A stretch of 64,000 nt of DNA, taken from NCBI RefSeq assembly GCF_003434305.1, contig NZ_QKKX01000064.1, positions 1-64,000 of the forward strand, given 5' to 3'. Of the stretch, positions 1 to 9,011 are shown one piece after another. The stretch comes from Micromonospora sp. MW-13. GTDB lineage: Bacteria; Actinomycetota; Actinomycetes; Mycobacteriales; Micromonosporaceae. Position 1 is the stretch's first letter. The number at the start of each line of letters is the position of its first letter. The notes below the pieces were generated by a model. The model was given only the letters and a program-made list of their open reading frames with translations, searched no databases and was not told the origin of the DNA. Both the position numbers and the translations under genes were made by a program.

Positions 1-1193
1 CTGATCTGCTGCCGATCGGTCGGCGGGTGGCGTACTGGCGTGGGCGGCGCAAGCTGTCGCAGCAGGTGTTAGCCGATCGGCTGGGCAAGTCGAAGAGTTG
101 GGTGGACAAGGTCGAGCGGGGTGTCCGGTCGCTGGACAAGGTGTCCACCCTCCGGGACATTGCCGCCGTCCTGCGGATCGACACGGCGGTGCTGCTCGGC
201 CGGGATGACCGGCCGGCCGACGTGGCCGAGCGGGTCGAGGGTGTCGAGCGGGTCCGGGCGGCGCTGTCGACGTATGACATTGCTCTGGGTCGGTCGGTGG
301 CGCGCTGTCCCGCGTTGCCGGCTGACCGGCTGGCGCGGGATGTCGCGCACGCGTGGATCACGTTCCAGCACGCCCGGTACCCGCTGGTGATCGAGCTGGT
401 GCCGGATCTGTTGGCCGGTGCGCAGCGCACCTACGCCGTTGATCCCGTGGCGGGGCGGGTGCCGTTGGTGGGGGCGTATCGGGTGGCCGCATCGCTGCTG
501 GTGAAGCTCGGTGAGGCCGAGTTGGGTTGGTTGGCCGCTGATCGGGCGATGGCTACCGCGACCGGCGATCCCGTGTTGGTGGCCGCCGCCACGGTGCAAC
601 TCGGCCAGGTGCTCCGGGCCTCGGGGCGGGCGCGGGCGGCCCTGTCGGCGGCGCTGGCCGCCGCGTACCGGATCGCCCCGCCGAACTCCGACGGCACGCG
701 AGCAGCGGAACTGTCGTTGTGTGGGACGTTGCTCGTCCAGGCCGCCCTGGCGGCAGCCCGCGATGGGGACGACCGGGCCACCGCCGAGCTGATCGACGAG
801 GCGGCAGGCATGGCCCGGCGTGTCGGGGACGGCCACGACCATCACCACACCGCGTTCGGGCCGACAGCGGTCGACCTGGCCCGGGTCGCCGCAGCCGTCG
901 AGCTGGGCGACGCGAACGAGGCCGTCGCCTGGCACGAGAAGACGACCAAGCGGGACGCCTGGCGGTGGCTACCCGCCGAACACCGCGCCGCACACCTACT
1001 CGACGCCGCCCGCGCCTACCTCCACACCGACGACCCGACCAACGCCGGCCGGGCCCTGATCGAGGCCGACCGCACGGCACCGGCCGAGGTACGCCAGCGA
1101 CCCGCCGCCCGGTCGGTGCTCGCCCAGGTCGCCCGCGACCCGTACGCCCCAGCGACGATCATCCAGCTCGCCGCCGCCCTCGGGGTGACCTGA
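1..1193 (+). CDS. XRE-family HTH regulator with TPR-like C-terminus, 5' end outside window
   Basis: This is probably a DNA-binding regulator. A GTG at 27 is the first start codon in the window, but the frame is open back to the edge and reads DLLPIGRRV just before it. That looks like the usual continuation of the HTH domain, so the true start is probably upstream and the gene is partial. The first ~60 visible residues form an XRE-type helix-turn-helix (LSQQVLADRLGKSKSWVDKV). The rest is an alanine/leucine-rich helical region resembling the TPR-like repeats common in actinobacterial XRE regulators. A small gene starts 2 nt downstream, so the two are probably cotranscribed. The target is unknown. 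The family call is firm; the role is inferred. Confidence 0.8.
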   Translation, partial: DLLPIGRRVAYWRGRRKLSQQVLADRLGKSKSWVDKVERGVRSLDKVSTLRDIAAVLRIDTAVLLGRDDRPADVAERVEGVERVRAALSTYDIALGRSVARCPALPADRLARDVAHAWITFQHARYPLVIELVPDLLAGAQRTYAVDPVAGRVPLVGAYRVAASLLVKLGEAELGWLAADRAMATATGDPVLVAAATVQLGQVLRASGRARAALSAALAAAYRIAPPNSDGTRAAELSLCGTLLVQAALAAARDGDDRATAELIDEAAGMARRVGDGHDHHHTAFGPTAVDLARVAAAVELGDANEAVAWHEKTTKRDAWRWLPAEHRAAHLLDAARAYLHTDDPTNAGRALIEADRTAPAEVRQRPAARSVLAQVARDPYAPATIIQLAAALGVT

Positions 1194-1195
1194 CC

Positions 1196-1435
1196 ATGAC
1201 CGCGCCGTTCCTGTCTCTGGCCCAGATCCGCAACCGGCTTATCCTCACCGCCCGAGCGATCCTCCGCGACCACGAACCCGAAGCCGACGCCCGCTGCCCG
1301 ATCTGCCGGACACCGGACTGCCCGGTGGCCACCGCCGCCCGCAATGTCATCGACGCCGCCGAGGAAGTACAGCAGCGAAGTACAGCAACCCAACCAACCG
1401 AACCCGACCGAGAGGACCCCCAGCAGGCCGAATGA
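1196..1435 (+). CDS. small cysteine-containing protein next to XRE regulator
   Basis: A 79-residue protein whose ATG lies 2 nt after the stop of the XRE regulator, consistent with translational coupling. Residues ~34-43 contain two cysteine pairs (CPICRTPDCP) that could form a minimal metal-binding knuckle. The N-terminal half is helical and the C-terminal 25 residues are polar and low in complexity. Small partners of this kind are common next to XRE/TPR regulators in actinomycetes. I do not recognise the family, so no function is assigned. Confidence 0.6.
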   Translation: MTAPFLSLAQIRNRLILTARAILRDHEPEADARCPICRTPDCPVATAARNVIDAAEEVQQRSTATQPTEPDREDPQQAE

Positions 1436-1591
1436 CCTCGAACGACGCCCAATCCAACCGCCTCGCCGAGAGTTCACACCGAAGAGGCCACTGTCACCGG
1501 ATCAGCCATGCCGACCCACCCTAGTGATGAGTTGTCGCGCCCGCACCCGTCACACCTACGACGGGACACGACGAGGCGGAAGGATGACGTG

Positions 1592-2590
1592 ATGAGCGCG
1601 GACACGCGGCTGGAGGAACTGGGCGTGAGCGGCCTGGGCGAGGTCGACGAGCCGGCGTTCTCGGGGCTGGCGGAGCGGCACCGGCGGGAGCTGCACGTGC
1701 ACTGCTACCGGATGCTCGGGTCGTTCGAGGACGCCGAGGACACCGTGCAGGAGACGTTCCTGCGTGCCTGGCGGCGGCGGGAGACCTTCGAGGGGCGGTC
1801 GACGTTCCGGGCCTGGCTGTACCGGATCGCCACCAACGCCTGCCTGGACCTGCTCGCCAAGTGCCGCCCGGAGCCTGCGACCGGCGGCGAGGTGCTGTGG
1901 CTGCAGCCCTACCCGGACCGGCTGCTCGACGAGCTGCCCGCGGGCGACGCGGACGAGCCGGAGACCGTCGCCGTCGCGCGGGAGACGATCGAGCTGGCGT
2001 ACCTGGTCGCAGTCCAGCATCTCGCGCCGCGCCCGCGGGCCGTGCTGATCCTGCGGGACGTGCTCGGCTGGCCGGCGAAGGACGTCGCGGAGCTCCTCGG
2101 GGACTCCGTCAACTCCGTGAACAGCGCACTGCAGCGGGCCCGCGCCGGCATGCGGGAGCACCTGCCCGCCGAGCGGCAGGACTGGACCGGCGGTGAGGAG
2201 GACGCCGGGACGCGCGAGCTGGTGCGCCGCTTCACCGACGCCAGCGTGGCCACGGACATCGACGCGCTCGCCGCAATGCTGCGGGACGACGTCCGCTGCT
2301 CGATGCCGCCCGCGCCAGGCCTGGACGTCGGCCGCGACGCGGTGGTGAACAGCTGGGTCGAGGATGGATTCGATGGCATGAAGGGCCTGCGCGCGGTCCC
2401 CACCTCGGTGAACCGGCAGCCGGCCGTCGCCTTCTACCTGTGGCGGAAGCGGGAGGGCGCGTACCTGCCGCTGACGATCGACGTCCTGCGCGTCACCGGC
2501 GGCGCGATCACCGAGATCGTCATCTTCCACGACGACCAGTTCCCGCGGCTCGGGCTGCCGGAGCGACTGCCGGCCGACGGCACGGAGTAG
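1592..2590 (+). CDS. ECF RNA polymerase sigma factor with C-terminal SnoaL-like domain
   Basis: A 332-residue extracytoplasmic-function sigma factor. Residues ~20-90 are region 2 (CYRMLGSFEDAEDTVQETFL, then the FRAWLYRIATNACLD segment that contacts the -10 element). Residues ~128-187 are region 4 with the -35 helix-turn-helix (WPAKDVAELLGDSVNSVNSA). The last ~130 residues resemble a SnoaL/NTF2-like domain. Such fused domains replace a separate anti-sigma factor in several ECF groups, and no anti-sigma gene is visible here. The overall plan matches the sigma-70 TIGR02960-like group. I chose ATG 1592 because GGAAGG sits 8 nt upstream; GTG 1589 and an ATG at 1508 are in frame but less likely. 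A DUF6069-like membrane gene follows. Confidence 0.9.
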   Translation: MSADTRLEELGVSGLGEVDEPAFSGLAERHRRELHVHCYRMLGSFEDAEDTVQETFLRAWRRRETFEGRSTFRAWLYRIATNACLDLLAKCRPEPATGGEVLWLQPYPDRLLDELPAGDADEPETVAVARETIELAYLVAVQHLAPRPRAVLILRDVLGWPAKDVAELLGDSVNSVNSALQRARAGMREHLPAERQDWTGGEEDAGTRELVRRFTDASVATDIDALAAMLRDDVRCSMPPAPGLDVGRDAVVNSWVEDGFDGMKGLRAVPTSVNRQPAVAFYLWRKREGAYLPLTIDVLRVTGGAITEIVIFHDDQFPRLGLPERLPADGTE

Positions 2591-2789
2591 TCCTGGTGTG
2601 GACGCTCGCGCTGCGCGGTGGCGCGGGTGTCGCGGTGGTCGCGGCCCAGCGGTGCGACGCGTTCGGCGTCGTCACCCGCGGGCGGGTGCAGCTGGAGTAG
2701 CGCGACGGCGAGCCCGGGCCGGTCCTCGGACGCGACGCCGGGTTCTGGCACACCCCCGTACGCCAGTTACCGAATGACGGAGGAACGAC

Positions 2790-3245
2790 ATGAACAGCAC
2801 GAATGACACCGGGGTTGTCGCAGGCCCGGCATCGGGCCGGACCAGCCACACCCGCCGATTCCGCAGGCTCGCCGGCACCGGCTTCATCGCCACGCTCGCA
2901 GCGATGGTGGCCACCACCCTCGCCGCCGCGCTTGCCCAGGCCGTTGGCGTCGACTTCGAGATCCCCGACGGTGGCGAGACGATCCCGTTGTCCGGGTTCG
3001 CCGTGGTGACCGGCTTCTTCTCGGTCGTGGGCATCGTCATTGCCGTCGCTCTTCTTCGTTGGAGCGCTCGCCCTGCCGCACGATTCGGGTGGACGGCAGT
3101 GTCGCTGACCGCGATCTCGTTGGTCCCGCCCCTCCTCTCCGGGGCAAACACCGCCACCACCGCCGCCCTCCTCGGGCTACACCTCGTCCCTGCCACGGTG
3201 ATGATCCCCACCCTGGCGCGGAGCCTCCGCACCCGGACCGATTGA
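2790..3245 (+). CDS. small four-helix membrane protein (DUF6069-like)
   Basis: A 151-residue integral membrane protein with a polar N-terminus of about 27 residues and four predicted membrane segments (about 28-50, 68-90, 97-115 and 120-140). The pattern resembles the actinobacterial DUF6069 family, whose function is unknown. A good ribosome-binding site (GGAGG, 6 nt upstream) supports ATG 2790. It follows the ECF sigma gene on the same strand after a 199-nt gap, so it may belong to the sigma factor's regulon; this is inference. Confidence 0.7.
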   Translation: MNSTNDTGVVAGPASGRTSHTRRFRRLAGTGFIATLAAMVATTLAAALAQAVGVDFEIPDGGETIPLSGFAVVTGFFSVVGIVIAVALLRWSARPAARFGWTAVSLTAISLVPPLLSGANTATTAALLGLHLVPATVMIPTLARSLRTRTD

Positions 3246-3434
3246 CGATCCCGCAACGGGACAACGCGCGGCGCAAGGGCGTGCGCGAAGAAGCACAGGG
3301 CACCGTGCGGGATGAAGACCGAACGCCATCCGCTTCGGCCGGGGCGCACCGTGTACCTACGCCTGCGGGGGGTTGCCACGCCGTAGCCGGCGGGGCAGGG
3401 AGCGCTGTTTGTGACGGGGGAGGTTGGAAAAGGC

Positions 3435-4148
3435 TCAGTACTTCATGACGCAGTAGACGACAGTCGGGTTCGTGAACCGGTACCAGCGATTCCATCTGCG
3501 GTCCCGCGTGCACCTGTTTCCGTTGGAGGCGCCGGGGACTATGTCAATGATGTGGACGGTGCCCTTGGCTTTGCATTTCGTCGCACCGACGACCCAGCCA
3601 CTGCCCTTCGGGAACTTGTAACAGTAGTAGCGCACCAGGTGAAGTTCCAGACACAGCCGATAGCCGGCTTCGGTGATGTAGGCGGAATCAGGGTCAGCGC
3701 ATTCGCCTTGGGAGTAGTCCATCGAGACCACCCGGTAGGTGCCACGGGTGCCGTTGCAGTTGCCGATGCCCTGAAAGCTGCCAGCCTCGCTGACTACGAC
3801 GCACTGCCCGATCTTTGCCGGCGGCGGTGGTGGGGCCGCCTCGGTCGTGGGGACGATCTGGGGCGGCGAGTCCGTCGGCTCAACCTGCGGAAGTGCCCCA
3901 GTCGTCGCTATCGGCCAGGGCGAGGATCTGGCCGCGGACTGGCCCTGCGGGCCGCTCCTGGACTTGAAGATGGACACCCCGACCACTGCGGCCCCGCAGA
4001 CTCCGAGCAGGCACAGTGCCAGCGCTGCGGCGACCACACCGATGATGAGAGGCGTGTTGCTCTTCGCTGGCGTCGGTGGTGGTGGTGCTGGCGGCTGCGG
4101 CGGTGCCGCCCCGGGGTTTGGTGGAGTCGCACCCGGTTGGTCGGGCAT
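3435..4148 (-). CDS. proline-rich single-pass membrane protein with extracytoplasmic cysteine domain
   Basis: A 237-residue protein. Residues 1-30 are proline/alanine-rich and cytoplasmic, residues ~33-61 form one membrane helix, and the remainder is a proline-rich linker followed by an extracytoplasmic domain of ~120 residues with several cysteines (GQCVVV, GNCNGT, GECADP, YYCYKF, YCVMKY) that could pair as disulphides. The architecture resembles actinobacterial LppU/SCO3897-type proteins of unknown function. Start ATG 4148 is the first one giving this architecture; no strong ribosome-binding site precedes it. It is convergent with the DUF6069-like gene and isolated from the hexosaminidase gene. 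Confidence 0.65.
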   Translation of the reverse strand: MPDQPGATPPNPGAAPPQPPAPPPPTPAKSNTPLIIGVVAAALALCLLGVCGAAVVGVSIFKSRSGPQGQSAARSSPWPIATTGALPQVEPTDSPPQIVPTTEAAPPPPPAKIGQCVVVSEAGSFQGIGNCNGTRGTYRVVSMDYSQGECADPDSAYITEAGYRLCLELHLVRYYCYKFPKGSGWVVGATKCKAKGTVHIIDIVPGASNGNRCTRDRRWNRWYRFTNPTVVYCVMKY

Positions 4149-4453
4149 GCTCGGCGGCGGAGGCAACGTCACTAGCAGAGTGTCACATAGATCGGTTTCG
4201 GGTTTCCTCACGGATGTCTCAAGTAGTGGGTGACCTCGGTCGGCGGGGGCTTGGACGTCATGGAGGTGCTGCTGCGCGCCGCGGGGATCAGGGTGCTCCA
4301 CCGGTCCGGGTCTGCCGCGCCGCTGCTGTCGGTCGCGGTGCCGTCGCGTGACGTCACGCCCGTGCCGCTGCCCGGCGAGTCGCTGCCACCGTGCCGCTCG
4401 CCTGCTCGTGCTCGCCCGCCAACTCCTCGACGCGGCCTCCCCGGTAGCTGGCA

Positions 4454-4469
4454 TCAGGGCTAGACCAGT
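4454..4469. promoter_or_regulatory. DasR-box-like operator, distal site
   Basis: TCAGGGCTAGACCAGT matches the known DasR/HutC box ACTGGTCTAGACCAGT at 13 of 16 positions, with the right half-site intact. It lies ~365 bp upstream of the hexosaminidase start and 169 bp from the proximal site. The likely binder is the GntR protein encoded at 8155-8928, or a chromosomal DasR elsewhere. Assigned by eye. Confidence 0.45.
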
Positions 4470-4622
4470 ATGAGCAACCCGGCGGCTGGCCCTGCATGAT
4501 GCTTGTGATCAGCGGAAATATGGTGATGATCGAGATGTCTGCCAGGTTCGAGGTGTGGCCTCGACGGCCCGCACTTGGCCGGTGAGGTCTTGACGTAGCC
4601 AGGGGCAGGATGGATTCTCGTT

Positions 4623-4638
4623 ACTGGCATAGACCAAT
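4623..4638. promoter_or_regulatory. DasR-box-like operator at the hexosaminidase promoter
   Basis: ACTGGCATAGACCAAT matches the DasR box at 13 of 16 positions. A plausible promoter lies just upstream (TTGACG 4590-4595, 17-nt spacer, GATTCT 4613-4618), which places this site at or just after the expected transcription start, where a repressor would block initiation. It is the same type of site as 9012-9027 in front of the sugar importer. Confidence 0.55.
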
Positions 4639-4644
4639 CCTCAG

Positions 4645-4669
4645 ACCCGACCCGACCCGACCCGACCCG
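4645..4669 (+). repeat. five tandem copies of ACCCG in the hexosaminidase leader
   Basis: Five uninterrupted 5-bp units (ACCCG) immediately follow the proximal operator in the untranslated leader. A short tandem array of this kind can change copy number by slippage, but no coding frame crosses it, so any effect would be on spacing or leader structure. Confidence 0.8.
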
Positions 4670-4819
4670 GGCTCCGGCCCCGATGGCCCGCTCCGCTCCC
4701 TGTCGACCCGGCGGACCGGCGGACCCTGTGCCGGTCAGCCCCTGCATGCCACACCATCGCGCTCCGAGCCGGCGCACGCCGGCACCAGCTACCGACCTGG
4801 ACCAACAAGTGGAGGTCGC

Positions 4820-7800
4820 GTGTTCCTTTCACGCTCATCCCGCGGCTGTCGCCGCGCTGTCACATACGCCGCATCGGTCACGCTTGCCGTGGGCGTGCTG
4901 GCCCCCCTGCCCGCCAGCGCCGAGCGGCAGGCTCCTAGCCCCGCGGCTCGAGTCCTTCCGGTGCCGCAGCAGATCGACTCGCGGCCGGGAGCCGTGGTGC
5001 TACCCGACAACATCGATGTCGTCGTGGGCGAGGCCGCCGACCCGGCGGCACAGACGGCACTCGTGGAGTTGCTCTCCGCGCACGGCGTCACCGCCCGGCT
5101 CGTGCGGCACAGTGACCTGGCGGCACGCGCACCGATGATCATCCTGGGCGGACCGCGCGAGACGCCGGCGAGCATCGATGCGCTACGCGCCCTCGATGTC
5201 GCGGGTCCGGAGTCGCTGCCCGGCCAGGGGTACGTGTTGGCGGCCGGCCGCGACGATCATGGCCGGTCGCGGATCGTTCTCTCGGGTGTGGATGGCGCCG
5301 GCACCTTCTACGCGGTCCAGTCGCTCCGCCAACTGCTCGTACCCAAGGGCTCCCGGGTGTCCGTCGGCGGCGTGCAGATCCGCGACTGGCCGGGGTATCA
5401 GGTCCGTGGCGGTATGGAGTCCTTCTACGGACCGGTCTGGTCGCAGGACGACCGGCGCTCGCAGGTCGAGTTCCTGGCGCGGCACAAGATGAACCAGTTC
5501 TTCTACGGACCGGCGAACGACCTGCGCACCGGTTCGAACTGGGACTCGTTGTACGACGCGGCGGAACTGGCCCTGATGAGGGAGATCGTCGACCTGGCGA
5601 GGTCGCGTCATGTCGACTTCGTGTACCGGATCTCGCCGGAGGCGCCGATGGCGCCCAGTAGGGGGATCTGTCACGTGCGCGAAACCGATCGGGCCAAGCT
5701 GCTGGCGCGCTTCGAGCAGATGTGGGAGATCGGTGTCCGAAGCTACGTCATCGCCTGGGACGACGTGTCGGGCGACTTCGCCTGCCAGGAGGACCGGGAC
5801 GCCTACCGTGGCGACCGGTCACCGCTCGCGGTAGCCCAGTCCGAGGTCACCAACTTCGTGCAGAAGGAGTTCATCGAGAAGCATCCCGGCGCCAGCCGCA
5901 TGGTGACCGTGCCGACGGAGTACTGGGGCATGACGAAGACCCCGTACACGGACCGCTTCGACGAGTTGCTGAGCACCGAGGTCGACCTCTACTGGACCGG
6001 GCCGGCGGTGGTCTCGCCGAATATCACCGAAGCGGACCTCCAGGCTGCCCAGGACGTGTGGTCGCGGCACCGGATCATGATCTGGGACAACTACCCGGTC
6101 AACGACTACGCCACCAACCGGCTGCTGCTGGGCCCGCTGAAGAACCGCGCCGCCGGCATGGCGGACAAGACGATCGGCATCTCGTTCAACGAACTCGTCG
6201 GTTTCCAGGACGCCTCGCAGTTCGCCCTCGGCACCCAGGCCGACTACGCCTGGAACCCGGGGGCCTACGACGCGGAACGCTCATGGACACACACCCTGCG
6301 GATTCTCGGCGGCGACGCGTACGAGGAGCTGAGGCTCTTCGCCGAGAACAACCGGGCCAGCGTCCTGGACGCCACCGCCCGGCCGGAGTTCGCGGCGCTC
6401 ATCAAGTCTCTCATCGCTGACTACCGGGCCGGCCGACCCGTGAACGCCCAGCTCGACCGGGTCGACCGTGAGCTGCGCCGCCTTGAGGAGCTTCCCGCCT
6501 CGCTACGGGCAAAGCTCGACAACCCGGTTCTGCTCAAGCAGATCGGGCCCTGGCTGGACCGCGTCGGCGTGACCGGCCAGGCGGGCCGGGCGGCCCTGCG
6601 AATTCTCCGGGCCCAGGACAAGGGCTCCAGCGAAGCCGCCTGGCTGGCCCGACGGGACCAGTCGAGCGCCCGCCTCGTCCTCGACCGCACCTGGCACCAG
6701 ATCAGTCCCGGTCCGGTCGACGATCTTCTGAGCTTCGCGGCGTCCGAGAGTGACGCCTACATCGGTGACCACTGGTACGGGGACCTCGGGGCCCCCTCCG
6801 GTGCGCCGGCCGCCGCACCGGGTTCCGGGTTGGGCAATCTGACCGACCGGCGCGACGACACGGCCTACGTGGCCGCCGGCGAACCACAGGCCGGTGACGC
6901 GATCACGGTCCCGATCACCAAGCCGCACCGGCTGTCGGCGGTGACCGTGGTGCAGGACGCGACCGCGCCCGCGGACGGCATGATCCAGGCGCTCGTCGAC
7001 GGCACCTGGGTGGACCTCGGACAACTCGCCGACGGATTCACCAAGGTGCGGGCCAAGGACCTCGCGGCCAGCGCGGTACGGATCCGGTGGACTCCTGGTA
7101 GCGTCGCGCCGCGCGTCTACGAGATCGTCCCGCACTACTCCGACGTGCTGCGCGGTCGAGTCTCGGTCGAACCGTCGGGCGCGCTCATCGCACCCGGGAC
7201 GACCAGACGGTTCCAGGTCGCTCTCGAGGTGTTCGCCGAGGACCGGGTGCGGGGACGTGTCGTCGCCAGCGGCCCGGACGGCTGGACCGTCACCCCGGCG
7301 ACGCAGGATCTCCGCGTGCGACCGGATGGTCGGACCATCGTCACGAGCGTGCCGGTTGCCGTTACCGTCCCGGCCGACGCGGCCCGGGGCCAGCACCAGG
7401 TGACGGTGACGTTCCACGACGACGCCGCGGCACCGGTGAGCCTGCCGCTGCCGATCATCGTGGGGGAGGGCAGCTATCCGGATTTCGTGACCCGGGCCAA
7501 CCCGTCCGGCTACTGGAGGCTGGGCGACGCCGCCGATTCCAGGACAGCCGTCGACAGCTCCACCAGCGGGCAGAACGGAACCTATCTCGGCGCTTCGCCG
7601 GGTGCCGAGGGTGTGCTTGCCGGCGACGGCGCGGCCGACCTCTCGACCGGCTACGTCGACGTGCCGCGCGCCCCGCGTACGAACCTGACCGGCCCGTTCA
7701 CGTTGGAAGCGTGGGTCAAGCTCGACACGCTCGTTCCGACGCCCGGACAGGCGATCATCGAGAGCTACACCGGGCCGGCCGTCAACGGGTTCGCGTTGAG

Positions 7801-8134
7801 GGCGAGCAACGGTGTCCTGGAGGCGTGGTCGCTCGGCGCTCCGGGGAAGGGGTACGGCGTCGTGTCCGGCCGCACCCGGCTGACGCCGAACAAGTGGCAC
7901 CATGTCGCTGCCGTGTTCGACGGATCGCGGCTGACCGTGTACCTCGACGGCCTCGCGGACAACAGTGTCGCGACGACGGTGGCCCCGGGCAGCGGCACGG
8001 CGAGCGTCAAGCTCGGTGGCCGGGGCGACGACACGTCCCAGCGGCTGCAGGGCGACCTCGACGAGGCGGCGATCTATGACCGCGCGCTGACGGCGGCCGA
8101 GATCCAGGAGCACTACTTCGCCGGAAACGGGTAG
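4820..8134 (+). CDS. secreted GH84-type beta-N-acetylhexosaminidase with LamG-like domain
   Basis: A 1104-residue secreted glycoside hydrolase expected to remove terminal N-acetylglucosamine from glycans outside the cell. In order: signal peptide (1 to ~33, ending LPASA), GH20b-like N-terminal domain (~45-185), GH84 TIM barrel (~190-500) starting RGGMESFYG with the family's catalytic aspartate pair at D314-D315 (AWDDVSG), a helical region, a discoidin-like segment (~690-770), a NEW3-type beta domain (~780-880) and a C-terminal LamG/concanavalin-like domain (~920-1095). GTG 4820 has GGAGG 4 nt upstream and puts the signal peptide at the N-terminus. DasR-like boxes upstream and the neighbouring amino-sugar importer support a role in GlcNAc release. 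The multi-domain tail suggests glycan or surface binding. Confidence 0.9.
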   Translation: MFLSRSSRGCRRAVTYAASVTLAVGVLAPLPASAERQAPSPAARVLPVPQQIDSRPGAVVLPDNIDVVVGEAADPAAQTALVELLSAHGVTARLVRHSDLAARAPMIILGGPRETPASIDALRALDVAGPESLPGQGYVLAAGRDDHGRSRIVLSGVDGAGTFYAVQSLRQLLVPKGSRVSVGGVQIRDWPGYQVRGGMESFYGPVWSQDDRRSQVEFLARHKMNQFFYGPANDLRTGSNWDSLYDAAELALMREIVDLARSRHVDFVYRISPEAPMAPSRGICHVRETDRAKLLARFEQMWEIGVRSYVIAWDDVSGDFACQEDRDAYRGDRSPLAVAQSEVTNFVQKEFIEKHPGASRMVTVPTEYWGMTKTPYTDRFDELLSTEVDLYWTGPAVVSPNITEADLQAAQDVWSRHRIMIWDNYPVNDYATNRLLLGPLKNRAAGMADKTIGISFNELVGFQDASQFALGTQADYAWNPGAYDAERSWTHTLRILGGDAYEELRLFAENNRASVLDATARPEFAALIKSLIADYRAGRPVNAQLDRVDRELRRLEELPASLRAKLDNPVLLKQIGPWLDRVGVTGQAGRAALRILRAQDKGSSEAAWLARRDQSSARLVLDRTWHQISPGPVDDLLSFAASESDAYIGDHWYGDLGAPSGAPAAAPGSGLGNLTDRRDDTAYVAAGEPQAGDAITVPITKPHRLSAVTVVQDATAPADGMIQALVDGTWVDLGQLADGFTKVRAKDLAASAVRIRWTPGSVAPRVYEIVPHYSDVLRGRVSVEPSGALIAPGTTRRFQVALEVFAEDRVRGRVVASGPDGWTVTPATQDLRVRPDGRTIVTSVPVAVTVPADAARGQHQVTVTFHDDAAAPVSLPLPIIVGEGSYPDFVTRANPSGYWRLGDAADSRTAVDSSTSGQNGTYLGASPGAEGVLAGDGAADLSTGYVDVPRAPRTNLTGPFTLEAWVKLDTLVPTPGQAIIESYTGPAVNGFALRASNGVLEAWSLGAPGKGYGVVSGRTRLTPNKWHHVAAVFDGSRLTVYLDGLADNSVATTVAPGSGTASVKLGGRGDDTSQRLQGDLDEAAIYDRALTAAEIQEHYFAGNG

Positions 8135-8146
8135 CCAGACCCTCCG

Positions 8147-8188
8147 GATGCGCGTCAGCCGCCCTGCGGCGGGGGGCTGACGCGCATC
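8147..8188. terminator. bidirectional terminator between hexosaminidase and gntR genes
   Basis: A perfect 14-bp stem (GATGCGCGTCAGCC, 8147-8160, pairing with 8175-8188) encloses a 14-nt loop. It begins 12 nt after the hexosaminidase stop and overlaps the last 34 nt of the gntR coding sequence, including its stop codon at 8155-8157. It can serve both converging transcripts. No U-tract is present, as is usual in GC-rich actinomycetes. Confidence 0.75.
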
Positions 8189-8928
8189 TGGATGGCGTAG
8201 CGGTCCCCGCGGTAGAGCGACCGCCCGAACTCCACGACCTTGCCCATGTTGTCGACGGAAATGCGCTCTATCAGGAACGCCGGGCTGTCCTCGGCGACTT
8301 CGAGTCGCTTCGCCTCGGTGGCGGTCAGCCGCGCGATGGTGACGACCTGCCGGGCCGATTCGAGTCGCACACCGAAGGCGCGACCCAGGAGGTCGTAGAG
8401 CGAGTCGTCGCGCCCCAACACGTCGAGCAGGGTGGGGAACCGCGCTGCGGCGAGATTGGTCCGCTCCAATGCCATCGGGATTCCGTCCGCGGTACGGATC
8501 CGCTCGATGTAGTGGGTCGGCTCGCCCGGAGCGATGTCGAGGTTGGCGGCGACGGTGCGGGTGGCCGGGCGGGTACGACCGCGGTAGCTCTTGGCGCCCG
8601 GCGTCATGCCGCGCATTCGCATGTCCTCGCTGAAGGAGCGGAATATCTCCGAATGGGTCAGGGTCGGATGCTGCACGAAGGTGCCGCGTCCAGGGACCCG
8701 CCGGACCATTCCCTTCGTCTCCAGCGCGTCGATGGCGCCCCGGACGGTCATCCGAGCCACTCCGAACCGCTCGGCGAGGACCCGCTCGGAGGGGAGCAGC
8801 GCACCATCTCGTGAGTCCAGGACCAAGGCGGTGAGCACGTCGACGATGTGCTTGCCCTTGCCGCGGTTCTGCTCCGCCAGTAGCGACTCAAGCGCTCCGT
8901 CGCTCGGCTCGTGTCGCGTCCTTGGCAC
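8155..8928 (-). CDS. GntR/HutC-family regulator of the amino-sugar locus
   Basis: A 257-residue transcription factor. Residues ~23-90 form the GntR winged helix (LLPSERVLAERFGVARMTVR, then the MVRRVPGRGTFV wing) and residues ~110-250 a UTRA effector-binding domain (ERIRTADGIPMALER). This is the DasR/NagR plan, in which phosphorylated amino sugars release the protein from DNA. GTG 8928 is preceded by a strong GGAAGGAG with 8-nt spacing; an ATG at 8961 is in frame but lacks one. It is divergent from the importer operon, and a DasR-like box lies between the two genes. It could be a locus-specific DasR paralogue. Direct control of both the hexosaminidase and the importer is inferred. Confidence 0.88.
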   Translation of the reverse strand: MPRTRHEPSDGALESLLAEQNRGKGKHIVDVLTALVLDSRDGALLPSERVLAERFGVARMTVRGAIDALETKGMVRRVPGRGTFVQHPTLTHSEIFRSFSEDMRMRGMTPGAKSYRGRTRPATRTVAANLDIAPGEPTHYIERIRTADGIPMALERTNLAAARFPTLLDVLGRDDSLYDLLGRAFGVRLESARQVVTIARLTATEAKRLEVAEDSPAFLIERISVDNMGKVVEFGRSLYRGDRYAIQMRVSPPPQGG

Positions 8929-9011
8929 GAGTTCGTCTCCTTCCTGCGCGATTGACGCCATCGTACGGGCAACCGCGCCCACTTCGGGTGCGGTCGGCCT
9001 ACCCGTTGACC

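Larger units (their letters stand above)
4149..4819. other. 671-nt intergenic region upstream of the hexosaminidase gene
   Basis: No convincing intact gene is visible. The minus strand between about 4215 and 4480 carries protein-like stretches in two frames (one containing RVEELAGEHEQASGT, another ending in TEVTHYLRHP before a stop), so this may be the remains of a degraded gene. The 3' part contains two DasR-box-like sites, a possible promoter (TTGACG at 4590, 17 nt, GATTCT at 4613) and a pentamer tandem repeat, all consistent with the control region and leader of the downstream hexosaminidase. Confidence 0.5.

Noticed and set aside
2596..2700. 34-codon frame after the ECF sigma gene
   Set aside because: No ribosome-binding site and no recognisable motif; it is too short to support.
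4230..4463. plus-strand 77-codon frame in the hexosaminidase upstream region
   Set aside because: Proline/arginine-rich, no ribosome-binding site, and codon pattern fits random GC-rich sequence better than a gene.
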